A stretch of DNA of 61,436 nt. Origin: an uncultured Eubacterium sp. (GTDB lineage Bacteria > Bacillota > Clostridia > Lachnospirales > Lachnospiraceae). Both the position numbers and the translations under genes were made by a program. Positions 25,334 to 34,980 of this stretch are shown here, piece after piece. Position 1 is the first letter of the stretch. Each line of letters opens with the position of its first letter. The stretch covers positions 1-61,436 of the forward strand of contig USBB01000011.1 in the NCBI GenBank assembly GCA_900552795.1, written 5' to 3'. Under the pieces are notes generated by a model. That model had not been told where the DNA came from. It saw only the letters and a program-made list of their open reading frames with translations, and ran no database searches.

Positions 25334-25894
25334 ATGAAAGATGATTTTTTTGAGCAATTTTCTATAAATACTTCTTATATTGTTCTTGGACTCGCAGTGA
25401 TTACTATTATAACTCTTATAATAGCAATAATTGCATTAGTTAAAGCCGGCAAGATGAAAAAGAAGTATAATATGTTTATAAATGGTGCGAGCAGTGAAAA
25501 TATTGAACAAATTATAAAGGACAATATTGATGAACTGAAATCTTTAAAGCAGACGGTAGAAGAAAATAAAAAGTCTGTTAAAGATATTTATGATAAAATG
25601 CAGTATTCATTTCAAAAAATTGGTATAATAAAATATGATGCCTTTTATGAAATGGGAGGTAAACTTAGCTTTGCTCTTTGTATGCTTGATAAAAACAACA
25701 ATGGTTATGTTGTAAACGTTATGCACAGCAATACAGGCTGTTTTGCTTATATTAAGGAAATAGTAAAAGGACAGTCTTATGTTGAACTCGGTGATGAGGA
25801 GAAAAAAGCACTTGAACAGGCAATTGCAGGACCAAATGGAGATGCACAGCTTGGTAAGAAAGTAAACGACATTATTGAGTCGGGAGATAACTAA
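25334..25894 (+). CDS. DUF4446 family membrane protein
   Basis: About 186 residues from ATG 25334 (GGGGAT upstream); earlier in-frame ATGs at 25310 and 25322 are less well placed. One N-terminal membrane helix (YIVLGLAVITIITLIIAIIA), then a coiled coil (IIKDNIDELKSLKQTVEEN), then a small domain with KIGIIKYDAFYEMGGKLSFALCMLD, typical of DUF4446. Genes of this family commonly follow parB in Clostridia. Function unknown. Confidence 0.85.
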   Translation: MKDDFFEQFSINTSYIVLGLAVITIITLIIAIIALVKAGKMKKKYNMFINGASSENIEQIIKDNIDELKSLKQTVEENKKSVKDIYDKMQYSFQKIGIIKYDAFYEMGGKLSFALCMLDKNNNGYVVNVMHSNTGCFAYIKEIVKGQSYVELGDEEKKALEQAIAGPNGDAQLGKKVNDIIESGDN

Positions 25895-25990
25895 AGAAAA
25901 TTTTTAAATGTACTAAAAGCACTGGAAAAATATAAAAAATAAGTGCATAATATCAACAAAAGAATTTGAGAAAGATAATGGAGGAATATA

Positions 25991-27277
25991 ATGTTAGATT
26001 TAAAATTTTTAAGAGAAAATCCGGATGTTGTAAAACAAAATATTAAAAATAAGTTTCAGGATAGAAAGCTTCCTATGGTTGACGAAGTTATACAGTTAGA
26101 TGCACAGGCAAGAGCAACACAGGCAGAAGCTGATGAACTCAGAGCAAACAGAAACAAGCTTTCAAAGCAGATTGGTGCTTTGATGGCTCAGGGAAAGAAA
26201 GAGGAAGCAGAGAATGTAAAAGTACAGGTTAGTGCTGATGCAGACAGATTAAAGGAACTTGAGGTAAAAGAGGCAGAATTAGGAGCAAAAATCAATGAGA
26301 TCATGATGGTTATTCCTAATATCATTGATCCAAGTGTGCCAATAGGTAAAGATGACAGTGAGAATGTAGAAATAAAGAAGTATGGCGAACCTGTGGTTCC
26401 TGATTTTGAAGTTCCATATCATACTGACATAATGGCAGAATTTAACGGAATTGATCTTGACAGTGCCGGTAAGGTAGCAGGAAACGGCTTCTATTATCTT
26501 ATGGGAGATATAGCAAGACTTCATTCAGCTGTAATTTCTTATGCAAGAGATTTTATGATAGACAGAGGTTTCACATATTGCATACCTCCATTTATGATTA
26601 GAAGTAATGTAGTTACCGGAGTTATGAGTTTCGATGAGATGGATGCCATGATGTATAAGATTGAGGGTGAAGATTTATATTTAATCGGAACAAGCGAACA
26701 TTCTATGATTGGTAAATTTATTGATACAATAACACCTGAATCAGAACTTCCAAAAACTCTTACAAGTTATTCTCCATGCTTCAGAAAAGAAAAGGGAGCG
26801 CATGGAATAGAGGAGAGAGGTGTATACAGAATTCATCAGTTTGAAAAGCAGGAGATGATAGTTGTATGCAAGCCTGAGGAAAGTAAAATATGGTTTGACA
26901 AGTTGTGGCAGAATACTGTTGATTTGTTTCGTTCATTAGATATACCTGTAAGAACACTTGAATGTTGTTCAGGAGATTTGGCTGACCTCAAGGTTAAGTC
27001 TATAGATGTTGAGGCATGGTCACCGCGTCAGAAGAAGTATTTTGAGGTTGGTTCATGCTCTAATCTTGGAGATGCGCAGGCGAGAAGACTTAAAATCAGA
27101 ATTCAGGATGAAAATAAGAACAAGTATTTTGCTCATACTCTTAATAATACAGTAGTTGCTCCGCCAAGAATGCTTATTGCATTTCTTGAAAATAATCTTC
27201 AGGCAGACGGCAGTGTAAGAATTCCTGAAGCATTGAGACCATATATGGGCGGACATGACAAGCTTAGAAAAATTTGA
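25991..27277 (+). CDS. serS: seryl-tRNA synthetase
   Basis: Class II synthetase charging tRNA-Ser (a tRNA-Ser gene lies at 0.7 kb). The 428-residue protein has the N-terminal coiled-coil arm (about 30-110), motif 2 CFRKEKGAHGIEERGVYRIHQF and motif 3 GSCSNLGDAQARRLKIR. The TSEHSM loop is present. ATG with GGAGG upstream. There is no T-box leader in the 96-base upstream gap. Confidence 0.97.
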   Translation: MLDLKFLRENPDVVKQNIKNKFQDRKLPMVDEVIQLDAQARATQAEADELRANRNKLSKQIGALMAQGKKEEAENVKVQVSADADRLKELEVKEAELGAKINEIMMVIPNIIDPSVPIGKDDSENVEIKKYGEPVVPDFEVPYHTDIMAEFNGIDLDSAGKVAGNGFYYLMGDIARLHSAVISYARDFMIDRGFTYCIPPFMIRSNVVTGVMSFDEMDAMMYKIEGEDLYLIGTSEHSMIGKFIDTITPESELPKTLTSYSPCFRKEKGAHGIEERGVYRIHQFEKQEMIVVCKPEESKIWFDKLWQNTVDLFRSLDIPVRTLECCSGDLADLKVKSIDVEAWSPRQKKYFEVGSCSNLGDAQARRLKIRIQDENKNKYFAHTLNNTVVAPPRMLIAFLENNLQADGSVRIPEALRPYMGGHDKLRKI

Positions 27278-27340
27278 TAAAAATCAGTATAATAGTAATT
27301 AATTTAATGTTATATTCATCTTAAAATAAGTTAATTAAAA

Positions 27341-27394
27341 AAAGTTCTTTCATAAGATATTTTGCATTTAATATCTGAAGAAAGAGCTTTTTTG
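27341..27394 (+). terminator. serS terminator
   Basis: AAAGTTCTTTC (27341-27351) pairs with GAAAGAGCTTT (27380-27390), with an inner AGATAT/ATATCT stem, then a T run to 27394. The rest of the gap to 27600 is AT-rich with no gene that I can support. Confidence 0.8.
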
Positions 27395-27613
27395 TTTATA
27401 AAATAACATTATTAAAGAGAGGTTTACTTTATGAAATTACAGTGTTAAAGAGGAGTTTGACGTGTAAAAGGATATGTGAAGCAATACTTTTAAAACTGTA
27501 ATCTGCATATAAATTTTGTCTAAAAATTTGTACCGGATATAAATAACTGAATATTTACTATTTGTGCAGAATGTTTATCGAAATAACTGAAAATTAGACA
27601 TTTATTGACAAAA

Positions 27614-27641
27614 TTGACAAAAGTTGATTGACACATATAAT
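27614..27641 (+). promoter_or_regulatory. pectinase promoter region with three TTGACA motifs
   Basis: TTGACA occurs at 27605-27610, 27614-27619 and 27628-27633. The middle copy is 16 bases from a perfect TATAAT (27636-27641); the last is 18 bases from CATAAT (27652-27657). Overlapping promoters ahead of a large surface enzyme suggest strong or dual control. The untranslated leader would be about 105 bases. Confidence 0.65.
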
Positions 27642-27754
27642 TCATAAATGGCATAATGTATATAGATTTGGGAGCGTGGATATCATCAGCGGTTGATTTT
27701 TTACGTGAATGGGCAAAGAGACTTCCAAATAAAAATTATGAATGGAGGATAGGT

Positions 27755-30700
27755 ATGAAAAAGAAAAAAGGCAAAAGAGTCTTAGCTGCTATCATGGCTG
27801 TACTTATGGTAATCGGTTCAATGCCGGGAATGCCAGCAGGTATATTTTCTGTAGTAGCAAAGGGCGCAGATGCATCTGCAAGACTTGAGCTCGACGGGGC
27901 TCCGGTCACACTTGATTTCAATGACTCTACATTAGGTTTGTATAAAGAATGTACGTCAGCAGATGGAAAGTGGACTACAGATGACGGAGTTATTACATTT
28001 AATGGCTTTTATGAGCCAAATAGCGGACATGGCTTGCATACAAAAATGGAGGGTGATACATTTTCAATAAATGTACCGGCCGGAAAGACGACAATAACAA
28101 TGTATGCATGCCAGTATAATCCTGCAGGAGCAGTGGTAAAGCTTTATGACGGTGATAAGCTTATAAGCGATAATACGTCTTTTAAGCCGGACGCATGCGG
28201 AAATGTTTCTGTTAGTTATACTTCAGCAGTTGATACAACACTTAAAGTAGAACTTCCAAGAAATGCTTATATGCATAATCTTTCGGTAAAGGCTGAAAGT
28301 GCAGGAACTAAGCTTGAGCTTGACGGAGCTCCGGTAACGGTTGATTTTAAAGATTCAGCACTCGGATTATATACAGCATGTAATTCAGCAACGGGTCAGT
28401 GGAAAACAGATGACGGTGCAATAACATTTAATGGTTATTATGCTTACAATGCCGGCGGACACGGACTTCATACAAAGCAGGAAGGAGATACATTTTCAGT
28501 AAATGTACCAGCCGGAAAGACAACAATTACAATGTATGCGTGTCAGTATAATCAGGCAGGTGCAGTAGTAAAGCTTTATGACGGTGATACTCTTGTAAGC
28601 GATGATACAAATTTCAAGCCTGATAAGTGCGGTGAAGTTACATTAGAGTACAAATCAAATGTTGATACAACACTTAAGGTAGAACTTCCAAAAAATGCTT
28701 ATATGCACAGTCTTTCAGCAAAAACAGAGAGTGCACCTGTAAGTCTTATACTTGACGGAGCAGCAGCATCTCTTAATTTAGCTGATCAGTCATTAGGAAT
28801 ATATACAGACTGTACAACAGATGCTTCTGAATGGAAATCAACAGATAAGATTTTTACATTTAAGGGAAATTACGGCTGGGGTAATGGACATGGTGTTCAT
28901 ACAAAGTCAAAGGATTATGGTAATAAGGTATCAATAAATGTACCGGCTGGAAAGACAACTATTTCTCTTGGAACATGTCAGTATGGTACAGGTGGTCCTA
29001 TTAAGCTCTATGACGGCGATACACTTGTAAGTGATAATATAGAGTTTAAGACAGCCGGCTGTGATTCAGTTGATGTTATTTATATAGCATCAAAGGATAC
29101 AACACTTACGGTAGAATTTCCTTATAACTCATATCTTCACAGTATTTCAGCTAAAGCCGAAACTGTAAAGGCACTTGCAACAGTTACAGGTAAGGTTGGT
29201 GCAGCGGTTAACGGAGAAAAGCTTGTATTTAATCAGAATGGTTCAAAGGTTGCAGAGGCTGTTGTAACTGATGGTTCTTATTCTGTGACTCTTGAAGTTG
29301 GAAAGAGCTATACAATAGCTTTTGAAAATTCAAATATTTATGAGGTGTTATCAGGCGGCGAGGTTGATTTAACTAACGCTAAGGAAAATGATGTAATTAC
29401 AAATGATATTACATACAGCAAGTGGGATGTAGCAAAAATATTTACATTAAAGATTGGTGATACAGTATTTAAAGTAACACCGGGTTCAGAAAAAGGTAAA
29501 GACTTCACAGTAGAAAAAGTTAGCGGTTCAGGTTCTGTTGAAGTAGTAACAGCAGGCGAAGCTTTAGTATGGACTGATTTAGGCGGTGCCGGAAACGGTA
29601 CAATTTCAGCTTCAAAACTTACAGATTTAAGCGACAATATTGAAGCAGATTTTGACGGCAACACAGTAACAGTTAAATATAAAGATGCTTCAAGTGCACC
29701 AAGATCTTATAAGATTACAGCAAAAGACAACAGTGCATCAGGTATTCCAAAAGCAAACGGTACAGTATTGTCATATAACTTTGGAGCCGGTGATATAGTT
29801 TCAAAGCTTCATGATAAACCGACACCTGAGCATTATATTAGTGGTGGTCAGGAAGTAACATCAACAGACAAGCTTATAACTTTAGTCGGAAATAACGGCA
29901 TTATGCATAATGATACAACACACGGAATTGCATACGGCAGCGGAGATGTTTTCAAGATTAAGGTTGCAGGAAATGCTTCTATAAGCATGGCTGTATGTAA
30001 ATATGCAGCAAAGGATGGTATTTTAACAGTTACAGGTATTCCGGAGGGAGGAAAGATTACTCCTGAATCAGCAAGTAACCAGAGCGAAACTGATGGTGAA
30101 ATAAAGGAATTCAGATATACAGGACCTGCAACAGAACTTATATTTACATATACAGGTTCAGGTGCTGCTTATATGCACAATCTTACAGTTGTAAATGATG
30201 CAGAGCAGACAACAGTGACACCACAGGCAGTTATGCCGGATAAGCTTACTAATATTGGTACAGCCGACACACTTACAGTAACACCAAACGGACAGAGACT
30301 TGTGTTTACACAAAAGGGCGGTTCAATGGGAAGCAAGGATGGAAAGGTTGATTCTTCAGTAAGTTATTATGGTTTCCCTGTTACAGGTGATATAAGTAAG
30401 TTAGAGTTGGATGTAGTATTAAATTCATGCGGCAATTCAAATTCAAATGGTGTATTTGTCGGTGCATTTAATGAGGATGGTATAGCAACTGTTGCGATAC
30501 GTAAGGGTACAGGTCTTAGAGGTATTTATTCTAAGAGTTCTGCTGATATGGCAGGTGCAGGTATTATTAATCAGGAACTTCAGCCTGGTCAGAAAGTACA
30601 TTATGTAGTTGAAAAGGTAGAGGACGTATTCAGAATTACAGTTACTCCTGAGGGAGATAAATCTTATGTTGCAGAATTTAAGTACAATGACTCAGGATAT

Positions 30701-33700
30701 GTAATATTTGCCGATAAAGGTAAAGATACACCTGTTTCTTTAGGACTTGCAGTAGCAGGTGCAACAGCAACAGTAACAAATATGAAATATACAGACAACA
30801 AGGGTGAAGTTGTATATGATCAGAATTTGTGTTATGCACCAATAGGAAATGCTCCTATAGCTTCAGCTATAACAGCTACAGTTCCATCAACAAGAGATTA
30901 TATTAATGTTTCATGGGATATAAAAGAAGCAGCTGATGGTGATGGTGTATTTGTTCTTGAAATGAAAAAGGGTGATGGCGAATGGACAGTACTTAAGGTA
31001 TTGCAGGAGACATCATACAGAGTTGAACTTACACAGTCAGATTATTATCAGTTCAGAGTAAGCGGCAAGCTTGGTGCTTACGGAGAGCTTAGTACTCCTG
31101 TATCTACAGAAAGGGAGTATATTGTAGCAGCACTTGCAAAACCACAGGTAAATATTTCTTATACTTCAAAGGATATTACTTTAACATGGGATGCAATAGA
31201 TACTGTAAATAAATATGAAATATATCGTTATTCTTATGATGAAGGCGCAGATAACGCAAAGGTTGTAGCTACAGTTACAGAACCTAAATATACAGACAGT
31301 GATGTTTTAAGTGAAGTTCCATATTACTATTACGTAAAGGGATATTCAGCCGACAACAATACAAACCCTTCAGATGTGGTATGGGCAGTTCCAACGGCAG
31401 GACATAAGGGTGATTATGTATATGAAGACGAAGCTACAGAGATTACAATAACAAAGAAATCTTATGATACAGTATTTAAGAATAAGGCAGTACTTGAAGG
31501 TGTTGCTGATAAGGCAGGCGAAATTAAGCTTGTAGTTAACGGAGAAGTTCAGTCTACAAAGACTGTAGCAGTAAGAGGAACATTTGCATTCGAGGCTTCT
31601 TTGAAAGAGGGAAGAAATGATGTAGATTTACTCTTTACAGATTCAAAAGACAATGTAACAAGAAAAACATTTAATTTTGTATACCTTACAAATTATGATA
31701 TCGTTGTAGATGCTTCAATAGCAAATGACGGTGATCTTGTAAATGGAAAACCTGCATATAAGACTGTACAGGCAGCTGTAAATGCAGCAGGTTCTTCAAG
31801 AACAGTTATTTTTGTTAAGGCAGGCAGCTATAAAGAAAGACTTGTAGTTGATAAGCCAAACATTTCAATTATCGGTGAAGACAGAGAGAATACATTAATT
31901 CACTGCTATCCTGGTGAACTCGGCGAAGATTATGAGGCTGGCGCAGATATGAAGCTTAGATGTGCTACTTACATAATGGAGGGTTCTAAGGGCTTCAGTG
32001 CAGAAAACATTGCATTTGCAAATGATTATGTATATTCTACACCGGATAATAAGAGCAATAAGTCAGCTGATGCTTTAAGATGTGATGCTGATGAAGCTTC
32101 ATTTGTAAATGTTAAATTCTCAAGCGTACAGGATACTCTTTATATGGATAAGGGTAAACAGTACTATAATAAGTGTCTCATTGAAGGTTCAATCGACTTT
32201 ATTTATTCAGGTGAGACAGCAACAAGTTTGTTTGACGATTGTACAATTAAGTTTGTATATGAAAGCACAAAACCATCAGGTTATGTTGCAGCTCCAAAGA
32301 CAAAAGCAGCACAGGAATATGGCCTTATATTCAATAACTGCGTAATCACTTCAGAAGAGGGATGCAGCGGTACAGGTTATCTTCTTGCAAGAAACTGGGG
32401 TGCTTCAGCAAGTGCTACATGGGTTAACTGCTTTATGGGTGATGTTCTCTATACAAAGCAGCCATACGCTCCTATGGGCGGACCTCTTTCAGAGGCAAGA
32501 TTTACAGAGTTTGGAACATATGGTCCGGGCTTCGAAATCAATGTTAACAGAAATCAGATATCTCCAGCAGCAGCAGAAAAGGCTGTAAAGAATAATGATA
32601 ATGTTAAAGAAGCAGCAGGAAAGATTGGTTCAGTAAATTATGTAGGTGATGTTGCATCAGATTTTGAAGAAAAGTTTGATGAACAGGTTTATAATCCTGA
32701 TACAAATTCACCATCAGATGGTGATGATACAAATCTTAAGCAGTATGACATGGAAGGTTATGCAGCAGGTTATGGCGTAACAGGCGGCGGATTGCTTAAG
32801 GATACATCAGATAACTATTATAAAGCTGGCACAGCAACACAGTTCCTTGATGCTTTATTAAAGATAAAGGAAACTGGTAAGAAATCGGTTATTGAGCTTA
32901 CATCAGATATTAATCTCGGATGTAATGAAGTAGAAAACTTTGATTCATACAGCAGTATAATTAAAGCTTACAAGGCGCAGGCACTTACACATCCTACATT
33001 GATGAAAACAGGTGTTTCACAGCTTACATTAGAAAATTATAATAACCTTACAATTATTTCTACAAACGGTTCATCAATTAAGCATGCTAATATTACTTTG
33101 AAGAAATCAGAGAATATTATCATAAGAAATATTAAGTTTGATGAGCTCTGGGAGTGGGATGAAGCAACAGAGGGTAACTATGACAGAAATGACTGGGATT
33201 ATATGACAATTGATGAAGCCTGCGATGGTATATGGATTGACCATTGTACATTCTATAAGGCTTATGATGGTATCATTGATGTTAAGAATCCTGTAGATGT
33301 TTCAAGAATTACAATTTCTTGGTGTGAATTCTTACCGGGAAGCGAAAACAATACATTCTTCAATGAAATGATGAACGTAATTTATGAGAATCCTTCAGAT
33401 TATGCTACATACCAGCATATGATAGAGGGAGGCATGACTCGCGATCAGGTACATGCATATGCATATGCACAGAAGAAGACACATTTGTTTGGACAGTCTG
33501 ATGATGCAACTAACGCAGCAGGTATCAGAGTTACACTTGCAAATAACTATTACAAGAATTCTATGGACAGAATGCCAAGATTAAGATATGGTGATTCACA
33601 TGTTTATAACTGTATAATGGATTCACAGGCACTTCTTAACGTAAAGAACAGTATAAATTCTGACCTTGCAAAGAAGATTGTAAGTAATGGTGCTTCTTCA

Positions 33701-34642
33701 ACATGCGGAGCACATGTGCTTCTTGAAAACTGCTTCATAAGCGGTATTGAAAATGCGCTTAATTCAGGTAACGGTTCAAGCCCATCAGGTTATATTAATG
33801 CAATTAACAGCAAGTATTACATGAATGGTGTTGAGACAGAGCTTGTACCTAAGTGTAATTCAACAGGAGACACAAGAGTTCTTATTACAGATGCAGAAGC
33901 ATTTAAGGCAGCTTTACCATACACATATAAAACATATGATGCAGATAATCTTAATAAGATTGTTATTCCTAACGCAGGTGCAGGTAAGTTAGATCTTACA
34001 TATCTTCAGTGGGAAAAGACAAGCTACAATGCAGATTATGTTGATATTGAAGATGGTTTGTCAGATGCAGATGTATTGGTAAAGGTAGAGATTAACGAAA
34101 TCACAGATGCAGTTCTTACAAATGAAGTTAAGATGCTTACAGGTTGTGAGACAGTTGAAGAATTAAAGAAATATTTAAGTGAATCTCTTACAGGTGATTT
34201 TGTTAAGTCAATACTCGGAAAGGCAGTAGAGCCAAAGAATACAAAATCATTTGATGTAAATATTCTTATTAGTACAGATAATGGTAAGACATGGTCTAAG
34301 GCAACAGAGTCAAACTTCCCTATAGGTGGTGTAGATATAGTTCTTCCATATCCTGAGGAAGTGGATGTCAACAGAAGCAACTTCGTTGTAGGACATTTGT
34401 TTACAACAGAGATAAATGGTGCTGTTCCTGGAACTATGGAATACCTTAATCCTCAAAAGACAGAGGACGGTCTTAAGATTCATGTGACAAGCGCTTCACC
34501 ATTTGTAATCGGATGGGAGCAGGAGGCAAAGATGGGTGATGACTCATTTAAGACGATAGCAGTATGCAGCGGACTTATGATTGCTTCATTGTTAGGTGCG
34601 GCATATGTAATTATGGACAGCAAAAGAAGAAAAAGAGTGTAA
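27755..34642 (+). CDS. surface pectin methylesterase-pectate lyase fusion, about 2,295 residues
   Basis: Start ATG 27755 with GGAGG upstream, then a signal peptide (MKKKKGKRVLAAIMAVLMVI). Three tandem modules of about 142 residues (44-470) resemble carbohydrate-binding domains, with a fourth diverged copy at about 669-820. Between and after them lie a CarboxypepD_reg-like domain, other beta domains and two fibronectin III-like domains (about 1030-1220). A CE8 pectin methylesterase domain (about 1315-1610) has QDTLYMDKG near 1458, GSIDFIYSG near 1478 and LARNW. A PL1 pectate lyase domain (about 1669-2055) has WIDHC near 1828 and RMPRLRYGDSHVYNC near 1938. A C-terminal membrane helix (about 2262-2284) ends in SKRRKRV; no LPxTG was seen. 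De-esterification and cleavage in one chain suits esterified pectin. Confidence 0.92.
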   Translation: MKKKKGKRVLAAIMAVLMVIGSMPGMPAGIFSVVAKGADASARLELDGAPVTLDFNDSTLGLYKECTSADGKWTTDDGVITFNGFYEPNSGHGLHTKMEGDTFSINVPAGKTTITMYACQYNPAGAVVKLYDGDKLISDNTSFKPDACGNVSVSYTSAVDTTLKVELPRNAYMHNLSVKAESAGTKLELDGAPVTVDFKDSALGLYTACNSATGQWKTDDGAITFNGYYAYNAGGHGLHTKQEGDTFSVNVPAGKTTITMYACQYNQAGAVVKLYDGDTLVSDDTNFKPDKCGEVTLEYKSNVDTTLKVELPKNAYMHSLSAKTESAPVSLILDGAAASLNLADQSLGIYTDCTTDASEWKSTDKIFTFKGNYGWGNGHGVHTKSKDYGNKVSINVPAGKTTISLGTCQYGTGGPIKLYDGDTLVSDNIEFKTAGCDSVDVIYIASKDTTLTVEFPYNSYLHSISAKAETVKALATVTGKVGAAVNGEKLVFNQNGSKVAEAVVTDGSYSVTLEVGKSYTIAFENSNIYEVLSGGEVDLTNAKENDVITNDITYSKWDVAKIFTLKIGDTVFKVTPGSEKGKDFTVEKVSGSGSVEVVTAGEALVWTDLGGAGNGTISASKLTDLSDNIEADFDGNTVTVKYKDASSAPRSYKITAKDNSASGIPKANGTVLSYNFGAGDIVSKLHDKPTPEHYISGGQEVTSTDKLITLVGNNGIMHNDTTHGIAYGSGDVFKIKVAGNASISMAVCKYAAKDGILTVTGIPEGGKITPESASNQSETDGEIKEFRYTGPATELIFTYTGSGAAYMHNLTVVNDAEQTTVTPQAVMPDKLTNIGTADTLTVTPNGQRLVFTQKGGSMGSKDGKVDSSVSYYGFPVTGDISKLELDVVLNSCGNSNSNGVFVGAFNEDGIATVAIRKGTGLRGIYSKSSADMAGAGIINQELQPGQKVHYVVEKVEDVFRITVTPEGDKSYVAEFKYNDSGYVIFADKGKDTPVSLGLAVAGATATVTNMKYTDNKGEVVYDQNLCYAPIGNAPIASAITATVPSTRDYINVSWDIKEAADGDGVFVLEMKKGDGEWTVLKVLQETSYRVELTQSDYYQFRVSGKLGAYGELSTPVSTEREYIVAALAKPQVNISYTSKDITLTWDAIDTVNKYEIYRYSYDEGADNAKVVATVTEPKYTDSDVLSEVPYYYYVKGYSADNNTNPSDVVWAVPTAGHKGDYVYEDEATEITITKKSYDTVFKNKAVLEGVADKAGEIKLVVNGEVQSTKTVAVRGTFAFEASLKEGRNDVDLLFTDSKDNVTRKTFNFVYLTNYDIVVDASIANDGDLVNGKPAYKTVQAAVNAAGSSRTVIFVKAGSYKERLVVDKPNISIIGEDRENTLIHCYPGELGEDYEAGADMKLRCATYIMEGSKGFSAENIAFANDYVYSTPDNKSNKSADALRCDADEASFVNVKFSSVQDTLYMDKGKQYYNKCLIEGSIDFIYSGETATSLFDDCTIKFVYESTKPSGYVAAPKTKAAQEYGLIFNNCVITSEEGCSGTGYLLARNWGASASATWVNCFMGDVLYTKQPYAPMGGPLSEARFTEFGTYGPGFEINVNRNQISPAAAEKAVKNNDNVKEAAGKIGSVNYVGDVASDFEEKFDEQVYNPDTNSPSDGDDTNLKQYDMEGYAAGYGVTGGGLLKDTSDNYYKAGTATQFLDALLKIKETGKKSVIELTSDINLGCNEVENFDSYSSIIKAYKAQALTHPTLMKTGVSQLTLENYNNLTIISTNGSSIKHANITLKKSENIIIRNIKFDELWEWDEATEGNYDRNDWDYMTIDEACDGIWIDHCTFYKAYDGIIDVKNPVDVSRITISWCEFLPGSENNTFFNEMMNVIYENPSDYATYQHMIEGGMTRDQVHAYAYAQKKTHLFGQSDDATNAAGIRVTLANNYYKNSMDRMPRLRYGDSHVYNCIMDSQALLNVKNSINSDLAKKIVSNGASSTCGAHVLLENCFISGIENALNSGNGSSPSGYINAINSKYYMNGVETELVPKCNSTGDTRVLITDAEAFKAALPYTYKTYDADNLNKIVIPNAGAGKLDLTYLQWEKTSYNADYVDIEDGLSDADVLVKVEINEITDAVLTNEVKMLTGCETVEELKKYLSESLTGDFVKSILGKAVEPKNTKSFDVNILISTDNGKTWSKATESNFPIGGVDIVLPYPEEVDVNRSNFVVGHLFTTEINGAVPGTMEYLNPQKTEDGLKIHVTSASPFVIGWEQEAKMGDDSFKTIAVCSGLMIASLLGAAYVIMDSKRRKRV

Positions 34643-34699
34643 TAATAATTCGAGGATATTGATATCCTAATCGAACAAAAATAGGTTGACAGCAGAGGT

Positions 34700-34740
34700 G
34701 CGGTGATTGTATTTAATACAGTCACCGCGCTTTGTTTTTG
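34700..34740 (+). terminator. terminator of the pectinase fusion gene
   Basis: GCGGTGATTGTA pairs with TACAGTCACCGC around a short loop (34700-34729), followed by TTTGTTTTTG. Confidence 0.75.
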
Positions 34741-34892
34741 CTTTATAGGATTTAATTCTATAAAGCAAAAACACTCCGTGAGGATGCGACCGGCACGCAG
34801 ACGAATATTACAAGCTAAAGCTTGTGCGTACCGGCGCGCAAATAGTTGCAAAGCAACTATTTGTTATGCTGAATGGTTGTAAATAGTCAGCA
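34734..34892. repeat. string of perfect hairpins in the pectinase-HD-GYP gap
   Basis: Four consecutive structures: GTTTTTGCTTTATAG 34734-34748 / CTATAAAGCAAAAAC 34758-34772; CCGGCACGC 34790-34798 / GCGTACCGG 34826-34834 around ACAAGC/GCTTGT (34810-34825); AAATAGTTGC 34840-34849 / GCAACTATTT 34853-34862; TGCTGA 34867-34872 / TCAGCA 34887-34892. There is no gene in 34643-34980. The style resembles the element upstream of soj, although the sequence differs. Confidence 0.65.
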
Positions 34893-34980
34893 TTTGTGCT
34901 ATTTTATAGTTATAAGAATTTACAGGCTGAATTAAATGAGAGATGATTGCCGCCTCTCAGAAAAATGGCAGGTGGATATT

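Noticed and set aside
25895..25990. T-box leader before serS
   Set aside because: The gap is only 96 bases and has no T-box sequence or specifier stem.
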